A stretch of 64,000 bases of DNA, taken from positions 682,001 to 746,000 of the forward strand of contig VJWN01000014.1 of NCBI GenBank assembly GCA_007644065.1, read 5' to 3'. The notes beneath the pieces are model-generated. The model worked only from the letters and a program-made list of their open reading frames with translations, had not been told where the DNA came from and searched no databases. Numbering within the stretch: the stretch's first letter is position 1; each line of letters opens with the position of its first letter. Of this stretch, positions 1-12,300 are shown piece by piece. A program made the translations under genes and the position numbers. Origin of the DNA: Margaritispora aquatica (taxonomy: Eukaryota > Ascomycota > Leotiomycetes > Helotiales > Discinellaceae).

Positions 1-1
1 C

Positions 2-172
2 ACACGTATCAAGGTCAGATTGAACATTGTGCTCGCGAAATGGGACGATCTGGAGCAGGCAGCGAAGGAGATTCGAGAGGAATTGTCAAGAACTCCAGAT
101 GCCTGGCTTGAGCAGAAGCTACGCGAATGCAACCATCGCATCGGGGACAGCTGGCGGTTCCAAAACGTATAA
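2..172 (+). CDS. 3' end of an unknown protein (5' truncated by window edge)
   Basis: An open frame runs from the left edge to a TAA at 170-172, giving a 56-residue C-terminal fragment that ends in DSWRFQNV. It is charged and probably helical (KWDDLEQAAKEIREELSRT, then WLEQKLRE), with an amphipathic, coiled-coil-like character. There is no start codon in the window for this frame, so the gene begins to the left. A 78-residue ORF in another frame overlaps it but is low-complexity and looks like a shadow. I do not recognise the family. The composition (alternating acidic, basic and leucine residues, no rare-residue runs) favours true coding sequence, but a fragment this short cannot be assigned a function. 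Confidence 0.45.
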   Translation, partial: TRIKVRLNIVLAKWDDLEQAAKEIREELSRTPDAWLEQKLRECNHRIGDSWRFQNV

Positions 173-1234
173 GTCGTTCTCTCACTCTTTGGGCTTGCGG
201 TCTGGATGCTGGGAACTCTCATATGGGCTTTGGGCACCAACAACTCTTGACTGCAATTCTTAATGCACGCCTCTTTGGATAGCCATGCAGTCATGTACCA
301 AGCTAATGTACTTTGTAGAGTTGGATCAACGGTCTACCCGAATTCAAATTTTCTCAACACTCAACGATCACTCACTACATCGCATCAAAACCAACTAGCT
401 CAGCAAATAATATGATTTTATCTTACTTCCGCGTCACATCGTGGCTCGGACCTGAATAAGAGGAACTATCTTCAGGGTAGGCACTTTACAAGCAGAAAAT
501 CAAATCCAATGTGTAAACCGCGAATCAGGTAAACTTGTACTGGATAGAGCTCAATATATTATTCTTTCGCGTAGCTAGACATTGTAATCAACTTTCAAGC
601 CTCAACCCCCTTCTTCACAGCCCGTGAATTCCTGGTCCTTTCTCGTTCCCAACAACATCCCGTCAATCGCAAAGCCCAGCTCAAGCTAGTGACACTCATC
701 ACAAAGCCTTCAATTTCCATGGACCCTGCGCTAGCAAATCACCTTCAAATTTATAGAGCGGTCATGCCTCTCTAAAGTGTCCTATAAACTGCCATATCGC
801 CACCTTATCGATAGGTGCGTGCCATGTCCACACAGAAGTATCTCATCGCAAAGCAAGTTGAATCAATCAGCTGGCGATATCAAGGAGTATCTTAGATAGT
901 TTTAGGATTTTCCGTAAGTATGTCTCGTCGATCATAGAATAGGAACGGCAATGTAGAAAGAACTCGCGCACTTAACAACAAAGCGTTGAAAGGTCAAATG
1001 AGGAAGGGGAATCGCTGCGTTTGCACAATGAATCACGACCAAGGAATTATGTTCTAATGGTGAAGATTGTGGCATGGTTCTGTGAGATAGAGTATTGTGT
1101 CTGCATAAGTCATGATGTATGAAAAGGAGAACAATACTACGACATGGTATCCATATGAACGCCCCAACCCAATTACAGTGCAGTAAGACAACCAACTCCA
1201 GAATCTAAAACAAAAACGAAAAGAAAATCTTCGT
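173..1234. other. intergenic, no gene seen
   Basis: About 1.06 kb between the truncated gene and the 3' end of the AnmK-like gene. Only short ORFs without family character occur. No RNA gene or repeat was seen. Confidence 0.5.
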
Positions 1235-2723
1235 CTAAATCTTCTGCCTCACGACCAATTCCCGCACCTCAGGCAATCCTTCCCAACCTCTCCCAGCACC
1301 ACCAAAAGCAACGCTCTTCTCAATCACCTCCCTCCAACGCAATCCCGGCGCCAGCTTGCCTGTGATCGTGTTCGGCCTTCTGACATCCGCATTAGTGGGG
1401 ATAGGGAGTGCCCGTCCCAAGATTGCTTCCATGGCTTGCATGGCGAAGCCTACTGCTTTCTTTGCATTTGATGGCACGCCCGTCTTGTCGAATGCACAGA
1501 AGTTGGCACCAGGAAATTCATTCTGCAAGTCGGCAATGAGCTGCATGTTAAACATGCCTCGGCCGTCGACCACAATGTCAGAGTTATTGATAGCATCTCG
1601 ACCTGGTCCATAGAGAAGCAATTGCTGCGCGATACTGGCCGAGGTAAATCGTGTGATAGTTGCAATTGTGTCGGAAGCAGTGCAGCCTCGGTAAGCACAC
1701 ATTGTGACAATCCGGTGGGCCATCGCGTCTCCGTAGATTTCACGTGCTGTTGTCTTGGGTGGTCGCATCTTAAGGAAATCGTCATGATTAAGCAGCTCTT
1801 CTACTACTTCATGGCATATTTGTCCATGTAACAGCGAGGAAGCTTGGTCGGTGGCAGGGTCGAACCCAAATTGGCGAAATGCAGAGTCAATCATGCATGT
1901 GCCTGGACCAGTATCCCAATCGTACATGGCGTCTATTCCACCATCTCGATCCGAAGGGACGAAACATACTGTCGTAATTCCTCCGATAGTGAGACATACT
2001 TGAAGTCGCGTCGGATGATGCAATAAAAGCCCGACCAAGTATGCAAACAAAGGGGCTCCTTGTCTCCCTACGGCTTGTTCTGCAGTTCGGTAGTCTGAGA
2101 CTGTTGTAACTCCAGTTTTGGCTGAAATCACAGCTCCCTCACCCAAGCACATATTCGACCTATGCTGGCCTTTAGGTGGAACAGCAGATAAAGTTATGAG
2201 TTGTCCACCAGATCCAATCATGTCTATGTCATCTATCGATATCCCATGCTTTCGGGCAAATATGAATGTCGCATTTGCAAAGGTATGGCCCATTTCGGCA
2301 TCCATCTGTGAAAGCATACTTGGTGGAGCAGCATCTTCTCGAAGCATAGCAAGTATGTCTGTTCGGATCTTGGAAGGCATAATAACAGAGTCATACTAAA
2401 TAAGGTTAGATCAAATGGCCTTAACAACATTTCCTCTATCTTACTTGAATGATATCGAGATGGAGAGCTGCTTCTGGACTCTGCTGGGTAAAACGACAAA
2501 GGGCGAAGTCAATCTCATCCATTGCCGTTCCGGAGGTAATCCCCAGGATCAATAAATCCAAGCCAGGCCCATTTTGTTCGATTGACGGTGATCGTGAGCT
2601 TGCAGTATCCGAGCCGTTGGCTTTCGCTTGCTTTGCTTGCAAAGCCTCCAGGTATTTGTGTCCTACTGGAGTTCTGACACGACCTTTCGGGGCTGGAATA
2701 AGGCCTTTCATTGTCCTTGCCAT
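1235..2723 (-). CDS. anhydro-N-acetylmuramic acid kinase (AnmK) family protein
   Basis: Two exons, complement(join(1235..2395,2445..2723)). The 49-bp intron starts GTAAGA and ends TTTAG, and phase 0 is kept across it, giving 479 residues. The first exon carries a basic/Ser-rich N-terminal extension of about 50 residues, then the phosphate-binding start of the ASKHA kinase fold, LILGITSGTAMDEIDFAL (about 57-74). The family norm is SGTSMDGVD, so S to A and G to E changes are visible, but both aspartates remain. The second exon holds LTIGGITTVCFV and WDTGPGTCMIDS, a second typical AnmK block (DTGPGN in bacteria). In bacteria AnmK phosphorylates 1,6-anhydro-MurNAc during peptidoglycan recycling. 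Fungi lack peptidoglycan, so the substrate here is unknown. Bacterial members have about 370 residues; the extra length is the N-terminal extension and insertions. The family call is strong, the activity unproven. Confidence 0.88.
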
Positions 2724-5139
2724 CCGAATTCGAATTGTCCTCCTATTGGTAAAACATAGAATTCATTCTGTCGACAGGTTCAACATTATGTTAGAGTAGA
2801 TAAGTGAAAGAGCCCAACGAGATAGAGCCTTGATACAACTAAGGAAAGAGGAAGTACCATGAAGTACCTACTACCATTTGATCTTGGAAATAGTCATCTC
2901 CTCTCCACTTTTGTCATTGGAGCTCGAGGGATTTGCACTCGTTATATCATTATCAGTAAGGTCGCGGCAAAACTGGAGAAAGGTTAGTTGCCTGCAGCAG
3001 GGTAGATTAGTCAATAATAGCAAAGTGAACGTATGGCGTGAGCAGCTGAATTCTTTGCACACTTTTCCGGACCAAAGGTTGGATCGGATTGCATTATGTT
3101 TGGTGTGTGCAGTGGAGATGTTAGTTTTCCACCAGTTCTTTGCTCTTTCGGGTCAAAATATCCTGAGGTTAGCAGCCTCGATTTCAAGGCATAAAACCAA
3201 GCTCTATGTTCTGGCTAGATGCTCATTGCTTTCTCCTTCATCATCAAATATAACAATATACAAATGTGCATGAAGTGTCAAATCAACCAGTCAGACGTCA
3301 TGGGAAAAGAACCCCTCTGCATTCAGGATAAGAATGTATCATTGTACTCACAGAACTTGCACTGAAAATTTCGAAGAGCTACATCTTACAGCATACAAGT
3401 AAAGGCAAGCTCTCTCAGTGGTCCATTGATTTTTCTCTCCTCGAACCAAGCCTTACTGACTCCTAGTAGTTAATTCGCGTAAGTGGGATCCCTTCTTGGC
3501 GATGTCTCTGTCGTGTTACCGCAACGATGTTTGCTCATTTCCGTTCTGTACTTTCATATGAAAGTGTAGTCCAAGGACTTGGCTCACTTCACGACAGCCT
3601 CTAAGCAGATCAGAATGCGATCCACTGGATTTTTTGATTAGTGGGCTAGCAGTCTCGCGAGAACGGGCTGCTTGTCAAGATCGGTCGTTTGTCATTCGTT
3701 CGGGGAGCCGACATCATGACCAATTATAAAGACCAGATGTTCTCCTCCACCAGGTAGCTCTTGTTCCTGGCTCCTGGCTCTCGGAAGATCTCTACATGGA
3801 TCAATGGATCTGATCTCATCTGATAATTGAGGTCTCCTGATCATCGGTTAACCTTAATCTAACCGTCAAGCGTTCGTCAAGCGGATTGAGGACAGATTTA
3901 AGTGCAGACTCAGACTACACATCACTTATGTGAACAACGATCTCTGAACCTTCATCTGCTTCCCTTGTGTCATACTTTGACAGCTGATGGTTAGCACAAA
4001 GATCTATCGGTATCGTCCATTTTGTTCTTGGGAATCCTGCTTATCAAGGGAAAGAGGCTGGTCACTACTGGTATAGCGTACCCGAAGTGCAAGCTAAGGG
4101 TAGCATAATCCCACTTAGATGCTTGTTGAATATTTCAATGAGTGATACTTGCACGTTCAGCGTGAATAGCCTTGCAACAGCCTCAAAGATCCAGCTTTAG
4201 AGCCCGATGCAACCTTCTCAGAGTGAATGGGGGAGAAAGAGTCCACGAAAAGAAATGAAGGCGTTCTTTTCTGACGCTACATGTGGCATATTTCCAGCAA
4301 GACTAGACCCACCAGACCAAATACTAGTGATCAAGCTTGGAGTTACCATGATATTCAATACATTACAGCTGTCAAATTGGACTAAGATGGCTTATCAAAT
4401 TTTCAAATTGTATCGTGGGCTTCGTGCATGGCACACGAAAATTGTCACTCGATCATCAGCTTTCCCTCCGCGAATAGAATCACTTGTCCACTGCATGAGT
4501 ATCAGCCAATGGCAATATCTCATCATAATCCACTCACACCATGCGGGAACGGGACGGCTCTTACCTTGTGACATAAGAAGGACAATCCTATTTCCAACTC
4601 CAACCAACTCGTCACCTCCACATCTTCCTTCCAACCTCTTCAGGCAAAGTCAAAATCCAGTTTTGGGTGCAATGTCGACCTCACCTTTGCTTACAGCGGC
4701 ACAGTCACTTAGCCGAGGTTGGTTGTCTGGTGCCACGCTTCGGTTTGGCCGAAGCATGTTCAGCTGTGTCCAGAGCCTTGAGTTATCTACCGACTGCGCG
4801 TTCGTTTCAAATTATTTTGCTGCTGCAATCCTTCAGCTTTAGGCTTCATCGTTTATAAAGATGTCACGATCAGCACCTCAGAAATCAAGTTAAGTTCGAG
4901 CTTAGTCATTCACTCATCAGTTACTTGCATGCTGAATGTGCTATTTTGAGGAATAATTTGTCTCGGCCCCCTCATCTGGTCACAATCACACATCACACGC
5001 ATCGCATCACATCACATCTGTTGGCACTGCATATTCTCTTTTGTCCTGTTTGCGCAATCCCGCCAACCCGCGTAGCCGCTGGCGATCTGTCCCATCTTTC
5101 CTTCATTCTATCCTATCCATCCGTCCTCAATCGTGTGTG
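2724..5139. other. intergenic, no gene seen
   Basis: About 2.4 kb. ORFs at 2878-3273 and 4207-4842 have biased, family-less translations and overlap each other in several frames, so I treat them as chance. The right part presumably holds the promoter of the 2EXR gene. No RNA gene or clear repeat was found. Confidence 0.45.
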
Positions 5140-6039
5140 ATGAGTCGTCGACAAAAACTCGCTATATCTTCGAGGAGGACTAAGCTGAAGAAAGTCGATA
5201 TGAATCGTCAGGATCGTGGACCAAGAGCAATGTGGGCAAGCCCCGCAGTTGTGGTCGCAGCCACGGCCGCTCAAGTCTTCGCGCCAATTTCAGAGCCATT
5301 GTCAAAGCCTCGAGGTCAAAATTTGGAACAGACAGCTACATGTGCATATTTTCCAAGCTTCGATCGACTTCCTGCTGAGATTCGTCTGAAGATTTGGCAT
5401 ACAGCACTACCGACTCGCATCCTATCCATTCAACCCTGTTACCCCATCAATTCATCAAGCGCGGTCAGCTTCATTTGCTTGGAGCCTCCTCCCGCCCTCC
5501 TAAGCGTCTGCCGCGAATCCCGCTACGAAGCGCTTCGTCATTATATTGTTGTCAGTGACAAGCACAAGGGATCGACTCCCTCATTACGTCGGTACCAAGA
5601 TCCAGCATCTCCTCTCAGGCAAGGCCACAGATTTTATTTCAATCCACAGAGCGATACAATCTATGTCGACTGTTCCACAGCAGTGGAATGGCTTCGAATC
5701 TTGCGTGGAATAGAAAAGCATTCCCCTATCATGAGGCTCGCTTTGAGGAATGCCCACCTCTATCCGCGTACCTTTGCAATCGAGGTTCTGATCAACAACG
5801 CTTTGAAGGAAATCGTCTTGGTGGGTGATTTTCGCGAATTTGGCTGGACGCCAGACATGTGGATCCTTTTCCCGAGGAGAAAGGGGGCACCAGCAGGTGT
5901 AATGGGAGATTTGTCTCCCGGTGGGGTTGTTGCGTGTGTGGAGAGATGGATAACGAACGACGTGATATGTCCGAATATTATGGCTGTAAGAGAGGAATTC
6001 TGGATGAGAGAGGGACTAGCTGTAGTGGCACGGTGGTGA
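5140..6039 (+). CDS. 2EXR-domain protein
   Basis: Single-exon gene of 299 residues if started at ATG 5140 (MSRRQKLAIS). An in-frame ATG at 5041 would add 33 residues that look like untranslated sequence, so I prefer the internal start. The diagnostic block is YFPSFDRLPAEIRLKIWHTA, at about residues 76-95, which opens the 2EXR domain common in Pezizomycotina. It is followed by PPALLSVCRESRYEALRHY and by a FYFNPQSDTIYVDC block, both typical of this family. 2EXR proteins are expanded in filamentous ascomycetes and mostly uncharacterised. The N-terminal part resembles an F-box (LPxEIRxxIW), but no ubiquitin-ligase role is established for this gene. The C-terminus is plain, with no membrane segment or signal peptide. 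Confidence 0.82.
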   Translation: MSRRQKLAISSRRTKLKKVDMNRQDRGPRAMWASPAVVVAATAAQVFAPISEPLSKPRGQNLEQTATCAYFPSFDRLPAEIRLKIWHTALPTRILSIQPCYPINSSSAVSFICLEPPPALLSVCRESRYEALRHYIVVSDKHKGSTPSLRRYQDPASPLRQGHRFYFNPQSDTIYVDCSTAVEWLRILRGIEKHSPIMRLALRNAHLYPRTFAIEVLINNALKEIVLVGDFREFGWTPDMWILFPRRKGAPAGVMGDLSPGGVVACVERWITNDVICPNIMAVREEFWMREGLAVVARW

Positions 6040-6393
6040 TGATGAGAGCGAGTCCCGTTGATTTGAAGTCGAGAAATTCGATCGCTCTACTTAAATATGT
6101 TGCCTCAATTATAACTCTGGTGCGGAGTCGATGTAGACGACAAGAGTCGACTTTAAGACGGCAGCACGGTGTGGGAGCCGAGAACTAGCACGAAATTGAG
6201 CAAATTGGATACGAAGCTCCATAAAGCTCCACAAAGAGTTTCGAATTCCGGAAGAGTAAATATCAAAAACGAAGACCAGCACCATGTATCAGTACCCTTA
6301 ACCAAAAACCACAACATTTTTAGCGACCAGGTGACTTTTTCGTTCGACAGGTCAGGTGCAACTAAGTCTTGAAGTTGGCGTAGCTCGCTCATC
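6040..6393. other. convergent 3' intergenic space
   Basis: About 350 bp between the 3' ends of the 2EXR gene (+) and the membrane-anchored protein gene (-). Open frames here are short continuations of neighbouring frames. Both 3' UTRs are expected here. Confidence 0.4.
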
Positions 6394-8001
6394 TTAGGCA
6401 TGATTCTGATCACTGACAATGGCAAGATACAATGCTCCCTGTGAGTTAGGCAGTTAGCAGAGTTTCAGTGTCGGGACTTCTGGAAATGAAGAGAACTTAC
6501 CGGTCGCAGCTGGGATTCGTATTCTATGTACTCAGATTGTTGCAACGAGCCTGTTGATCTTGTAATATCCCTCACGCCAGTAGCAGATTCAGACCCAAGA
6601 GCCATGATACCCATTCGTCCCGAAATGCCACTCGAAAAAGAGCTCACACTCCCCGGGCGGACTTTCTCAACTCTGACACTACTCCCACTACCATTTCCCA
6701 GAGCCATTCCAAGGCCAACGCCCAGCACGTCGTTTTGACGCTTCTTGAGGCGGCGAGAGTCTTTCCTGCGATCGTTTGCTGCTGAGACGCTGTTCACTAG
6801 TGTCTGAAGACTGGTGGGTGAGGGTTTGGCGAATGGCTGAGCGAAATGACTCGACTGCGGAGAAGACAAGGGACTGAATTGGTTCAATTGGATGTGTTCG
6901 TTCCTGATGCTCGCCTGATCGTCCTTGGAGGAAGCATATGAGCTACGAGTTGATAATGCAGGATCAGATCCTGAATTTAAGGCTAGAAGTGACAGTGCAG
7001 CATCGATTTTGGAGTCGTGGACTGGGACGTGGCTGGAATCAACTTCGAGCACTTGTTCTGATGTGTCGGGCCGAATTGTTACGGTCATGGCGAACAGTCC
7101 GTTTGGATTGAAGAGAGCCTCGTTTGCGAGGTGTAGGAAGTCGTTCGTTTGAGAGCGAGCATTGGACTTGGAGACTTCAGCTGCTTGGGATATTTTGGAT
7201 GAGACATCGTTTGCTGAAATCTGACCTGGTAATTGTGGCGGGTATAGCGAAGCAATGTTGATTGCTTGCAAATTTGGGGAGGTCTTCTAATGTTAGTTTA
7301 TGTGGCAGATGAGATGTAAGGAGGCAAGACAGTAGGAAAAGATAATGAACAGCGAGTTGTAGGAAACGCACCTGGAGAAACGCATTGAATGAATCCACGA
7401 AATCCAACCATGAGCCACGTGAGATTCCGCAACCCATCAGGACTGGTGCGTAAGCACGACTCCAGCTCTGATTCCCTGCTGAGTCTGTTTCTTGCGGAAT
7501 GATAATGGGTGAGTATAATTGTGCTCTAGGCGTTGCTCCGTATTCAGCTGGCAAGTCCTCGGTCGTGAGATCAAGCGTAGAGGTGAAACTCGGTTCGTAA
7601 TCCATCTTAGTATCCTGCGCCTCGCCAGAAAAGGCATTCTCTCTCATCGCATACGAATACCTAGGCGGCAGCTCCCCATTCTCTTCACTCCTAATGCTGA
7701 AGCCAGCGCTATCCCTCTCACCACCGAACAAACTCGTCTCCCTGCCTCCCCCACTCCCGCAACTAAACCGCGATTCGCGATTCGAGCGCAAGCTCTCGGT
7801 CTCTACCTCGTCTAACACGGTTGACGAGAGAGAGGTCTGGAAGCTGGCGTAAGATTGCAGCTCGGCGAAGGCTTCGTCCTCGCGCTGTTGGCGGGCGGCG
7901 TGCTCTTGGGCGAGGGAGTGCGCTGCTGCTTCTTCTTTGCGCTTTTCTTTCTTTTGGTGCACGAGGACTGCGCCGGCTATGGCGAGAGTGATGAGTACCA
8001 T
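6394..8001 (-). CDS. conserved fungal protein with N-terminal membrane anchor
   Basis: Three exons, complement(join(6394..6438,6501..7286,7372..8001)), all in phase 0, 486 residues. Intron 1 starts GTGCGT and intron 2 GTAAGT; each has a CTAAC-type branch point. The acceptor of intron 1 could be 3 bases further on (exon 2 from 7283), removing one Lys. Residues 1-15 (MVLITLAIAGAVLVH) are a likely membrane anchor, followed by a KKEKRKEEAAA basic stretch. The middle is acidic and Ser-rich, with a conserved-looking WLDFVDSFNAFLQ block leading into SPNLQAINIASLYPPQLPGQ. The C-terminal part has RRLKKRQNDVLG, a possible nuclear or basic patch, and a Gly/Ser-rich segment, ending PGALYLAIVSDQNHA. I recognise this as a recurrent uncharacterised fungal protein type but know no function. 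The last exon is the least certain: a second frame there (MPKMSELRQLQDL) could be the real tail if a further splice or a sequence error exists. Confidence 0.72.
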
Positions 8002-9354
8002 GTTTGTCCCTTCTTAAAACGGGCCTTGAAGGGTAAGTTACAGATGAGTAGTGATGATAACAGGCAGTTTGAAAGCTTTAGCTCATCTGTCTTTCACGAG
8101 ATTCAAGGATATGTTCAGTCGGTCCTATGTAAAATGTTAGGTGGAAGTGATATGTAAGGGTTTTGATGGAATGAAATAAAACTCACCTCGCCTCGCCTCA
8201 CAGCATCAAGATTACCATATCGGATAACTCGGTCATACGTCCTGATTCGATTTCACCAACACTTATTACTTCAGCAAAGATGCATGCACCATACTCCCGG
8301 CATCTGCAATCTGAGCTTAATTCCGTATACTACACGCTCGCTATACGACAGAAATTTATTTACTCATTAAACTCAAGCACCACACAACACACACACAAGA
8401 AATTGCAAAGACGAACAAACTTTCCAGCAAGAGCAGGAGACATATCAAGCAACGCTTCCGTAGCCGGCAGATAGACTTTCGGCACCCGGCCTCGCATTCG
8501 GAGCAGCGTCTTCATAGAGGCATCAAAATGCCGTGCTAACGGCTTCAGGAAGGAACAGCGTGATGTTTGGTGATCTGGATGGGAGATGGGTGGGGTGAGG
8601 TGGGTTGTGACGGTGTGAGGGTGGCCAATAGGTGAGCGAAGCATCTTGGGCACTGCTTTGGGACTAGTGGGATTTTTGGATTGAGTTTGTGAGGTTTGAT
8701 GAGATAGATGGTTGGACTGGTCTCGTGTATTTTTAGAAGACAGGAGTGGCGGGTTGGGACAATACTGTGTGGGTTGGACTTGAGGGTTGGATGCAGGTGC
8801 TTAATGAGTTGAAGGCGGAGGGGAGGATGAGATGTGTGAGTAAAAGTCACATGACCTTGACTTGAACAGGGCAGGAATTAAGAATGCTCAAGTTGATGTG
8901 GCCAGAAGTTTCTTACGAACACGCTTTAGAATTCGCTCGGAGTAGCACAATCTCGAGAGATTCATTGCAATAGCTGTACGAAACGACAGTATCCAAATAA
9001 AAAGAGATCGCTCATAGATTGCTCCAAGAATACAATGAGCGTCAAGAATTGGCCTACTTAAGCGAATATCAAAGCAAACGAACAAGAGCGCCACTAATTT
9101 CGATGTAGATCTCTCATATTCTACGTGGTTTTCTCATATTCATTTGACAGAGGTGGTTTCCCTTATTGGAGGCAATTGCAGGTCAGGTTCATTTGAAGAT
9201 GTTTGGGTTCTGCCCCAAAGCTAACTAAGAAGTCTAAAACCAAAAAATATCGAAGACCTGGTCACTTCTATCTCAAGCCGTATCTCATCTAGATCATGTA
9301 TCACATAAATAAGTAACAAATAGGGATGCCTTTCACCACTAAACAAGACTGTTT
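8002..9354. other. intergenic, no supported gene
   Basis: About 1.35 kb containing the promoter of the membrane-anchored protein and the 3' flank of the ABC transporter. Overlapping minus-strand ORFs at 8360-8850 are His/Pro/Ser-rich low-complexity readings in two frames, which I do not accept as genes. Confidence 0.4.
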
Positions 9355-12300
9355 CTACTCAGCCGTCTTAGATGTCTTAGTCCGAAGCTTCATCAACGCA
9401 TAAACCAGCCCGTAGGAGCTAAACACCATGAGGACTACGATCCCCGCATCTCTCCACCCGTAGTAGTAGTCTTCCAAATATAGGGTCTTGAGGTAGTCGG
9501 AAGCATCTGCAAAGGGGCACACCTTGCAGTCCGACGTCGCGGCCGGGTTAGCGAGGTGGCCAGGCGCACGGGCGAGGTAGCTGGCCATGTACTCGCCACA
9601 GGTCTGCCCATCGGGCGGGTTGAAGAGCGCGAATTCGCGCTCGGTGCACTGCACGTTGCTTCCCCACAGGTTGAATACCAATAGACTGCCCATGAGGTAG
9701 TTGAATGGGTTGAGATAGTAAATCCAATAGCGCCAGAATGCCTGGATTTGAGCGTATGGAACTAGCACACCGCAGAAGGACACCAAAGCTCCAAGCAGCA
9801 TCGGGTTTGTCAGTGCTGCAAAGACTGCATTAGGAGCGTAGGCCGCGATGAACTGGCCCATTCCCGTGTATAGGAACTCGTACATCAGCATGACGAAGAA
9901 TGTTGCCCCGGCCCGTGAAGTGGTCGCCGAGAATCCAACAGTATAGTACCAACAGAGAAAGTATATTATAGCGCAGAAGATCAGATATGGAATCTCCGAG
10001 ACAATAAGCCCGGTGACGAACGCGGTCCAAGAGTATATCTTTGCCTTCTTCTCGCGTGCTTCGAAGATATTCCGGCGGTGGATAAACAAGGGCTGAAGCT
10101 GAGCGAGTACACCCGGTGCGACAAAGATAAAGTTGAAAATCGTAAAGAGCTTAAGTTGTAATTCGCTAGCAGAATCTCCGATCTTCCAGAACGAGAATCC
10201 GTTCAAGAGAGCGCATATAATATGTAGCATAATCTTGTTATTGATATATTCCGTGTTGCGATATAGGGAAACATTCATGCGCTGCGTCACGAACTTGATC
10301 TGCTCCCACAGCGGCATGGCAAACTCGTACTTATCCGCAGTGCTTTCTGAGGGTGGTTTGGTAGCAGCGTCTTGGATGATCTGATCTAGCTCTATGTTCA
10401 AAGTCTTGTATTCAGGCGAGGATAGCCAGACGGTATGCCAGTCTCTACCGCCGGACTCAGAGAGAGTGCCTGAAACGACATCAATCATATACTCAGCCGG
10501 ATTAGCAGTAGCGGGACACAGGGCACCGTATCTTCCAAAGTAATCTCTAATGGTATTGGCCTGCTCGCCAATATCTCCAAAGTACACCGTCTTGCCCCCC
10601 TTGGCGAGCAGTAGCAGTTGGTCGAACTGAGCGAATAGCTGAGCTGATGGCTGATGGATCGTAACGAGCACGGCTTGGCCCACGGCGGCTAGCTTCCGTA
10701 GAAACCGAACAGTATGGAAGGCGGACTGGCCGTCTAGCCCAGAGGTCGGCTCGTCGAGGAAGAGAATTCGAGGCTTAGAAACCAGCTCAAAGCCAATAGT
10801 GACGCGCTTACGCTGTTCGATGCTCAGCCCAGTGCCTTCTTGTCCAATAAGTGTATCAGCAAGGTCATGTAGCTCAAGAAGCTCGATAATTGTCTCGACG
10901 TAGGCTAGCTTCTCCTCGCGCTGCGTCTCGCGGCTTTGCCGGAGGAGGGCTGAGAACTCGAGCGCCTCTCGGACAGTAGAGTAGGGCTCGTGAACGTCAA
11001 GCTGCTCGCAATATCCCACGGACCGCTGGAAAGAAATAGGAAGTGGATGACCGTCAACCATGATAGAGCCGCGAATAGTGCCTTCGGTCTTGCGTTGGGC
11101 GAGCACGTCGAGAAGAGTCGACTTTCCGGCACCAGAGGATCCCATGAGGGCAGTGAGATTGCCGGGCTTAACATAGCCTTGTACATTGTTGAGCAGAATG
11201 CGGTCGCCAGATGGAGTCTTGATCGTATAGAATAAGTCCCTCCAGGTGAATATCGATGAGTTGCGAACGAGACCTTCCTGTACCCGTCCTTCTTCTGACG
11301 CAACAGTAACTGTAGCATCAATTCTGGACGGTATCACTTCTTTTTCATCAACCTGACCCTCTTCATCTGTTTGACCTTGAGCTACTATGGTTCGAGTACG
11401 CTCTCTGGGAACGACCAAGCGCGGTCCATTCTCAGTCGAGGATGCCCAATTGGAGGTCGACCAGATAGTTAATGCAACAAAAAATGCCCACCACGCACAG
11501 ACGATTCCAAAGTTTCTCCAAATATGGGTGTGGCTATACGATAGCGAAGCAAGATAATCGTCACCATTAACAAACGTCTGTCCTGGTATAGCACCGCTCA
11601 CACCGGCGCAAGCCTGGTGGCTTCGATTAGAGAAGCCAGGACCACTAGGGACTAGATTAATGTCTACACAAGGGATAATCTTGTTGTGAAACTCATTAGA
11701 TAGTATTGCGTCAAATCCATAGGCCATAGGGTTGATAAAAAATAACCAAACAAACCATGGATGCATAGCTGGCTTGGGGATCATATACCCCAAATACATC
11801 ATGCAAGCAACAATAATGAAACCAGAAGCCTTGGACGCTTCATCAAAGGTACCAAAAGAAGCACCAATGCCTCGGAAAAAGGCCGTCATACACTATAATT
11901 TATTGTCAGCATCCCGGAGATGAAAGACTTCATGTTAGACTCACCATAGTCGTGGCCACAACAACCACCCAAAAAATAAAGAATGCGCCGGCCGTCATGG
12001 CCAACCCAACCATGAAGTATATTACCAAGCAAAAGACGGAGACCTGAAAGAGTATGATAGGGATATCAGTTGCGATCTGGGCAACACAAAATGCTGCAGG
12101 GTGGAAAAACGCAAACGACTTTTGCTTAAGTAGGACTGGCCTTCCCGTGAAGGAGTCGGTAACCTCGGACATTGACATAAGCGCGTTGAAAAAGATAGCA
12201 AAGAAGCAGGCGCCAGACTTCATGAACAAGCCAGCTGAAGTGTCTGGCGCGCTATAGAAGAGCGAACCCGCCATAAGTGCCTGGACCACTGTCGATATCT

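Noticed and set aside
4207..4842. 211-codon plus-strand ORF
   Set aside because: Overlaps other frames, has random composition and no recognised domain; the position is an ordinary intergenic region.
8360..8850. Two overlapping minus-strand ORFs of about 100 codons
   Set aside because: Both are His/Pro/Thr-rich readings of CA-rich DNA in different frames, with no domain or splice support.
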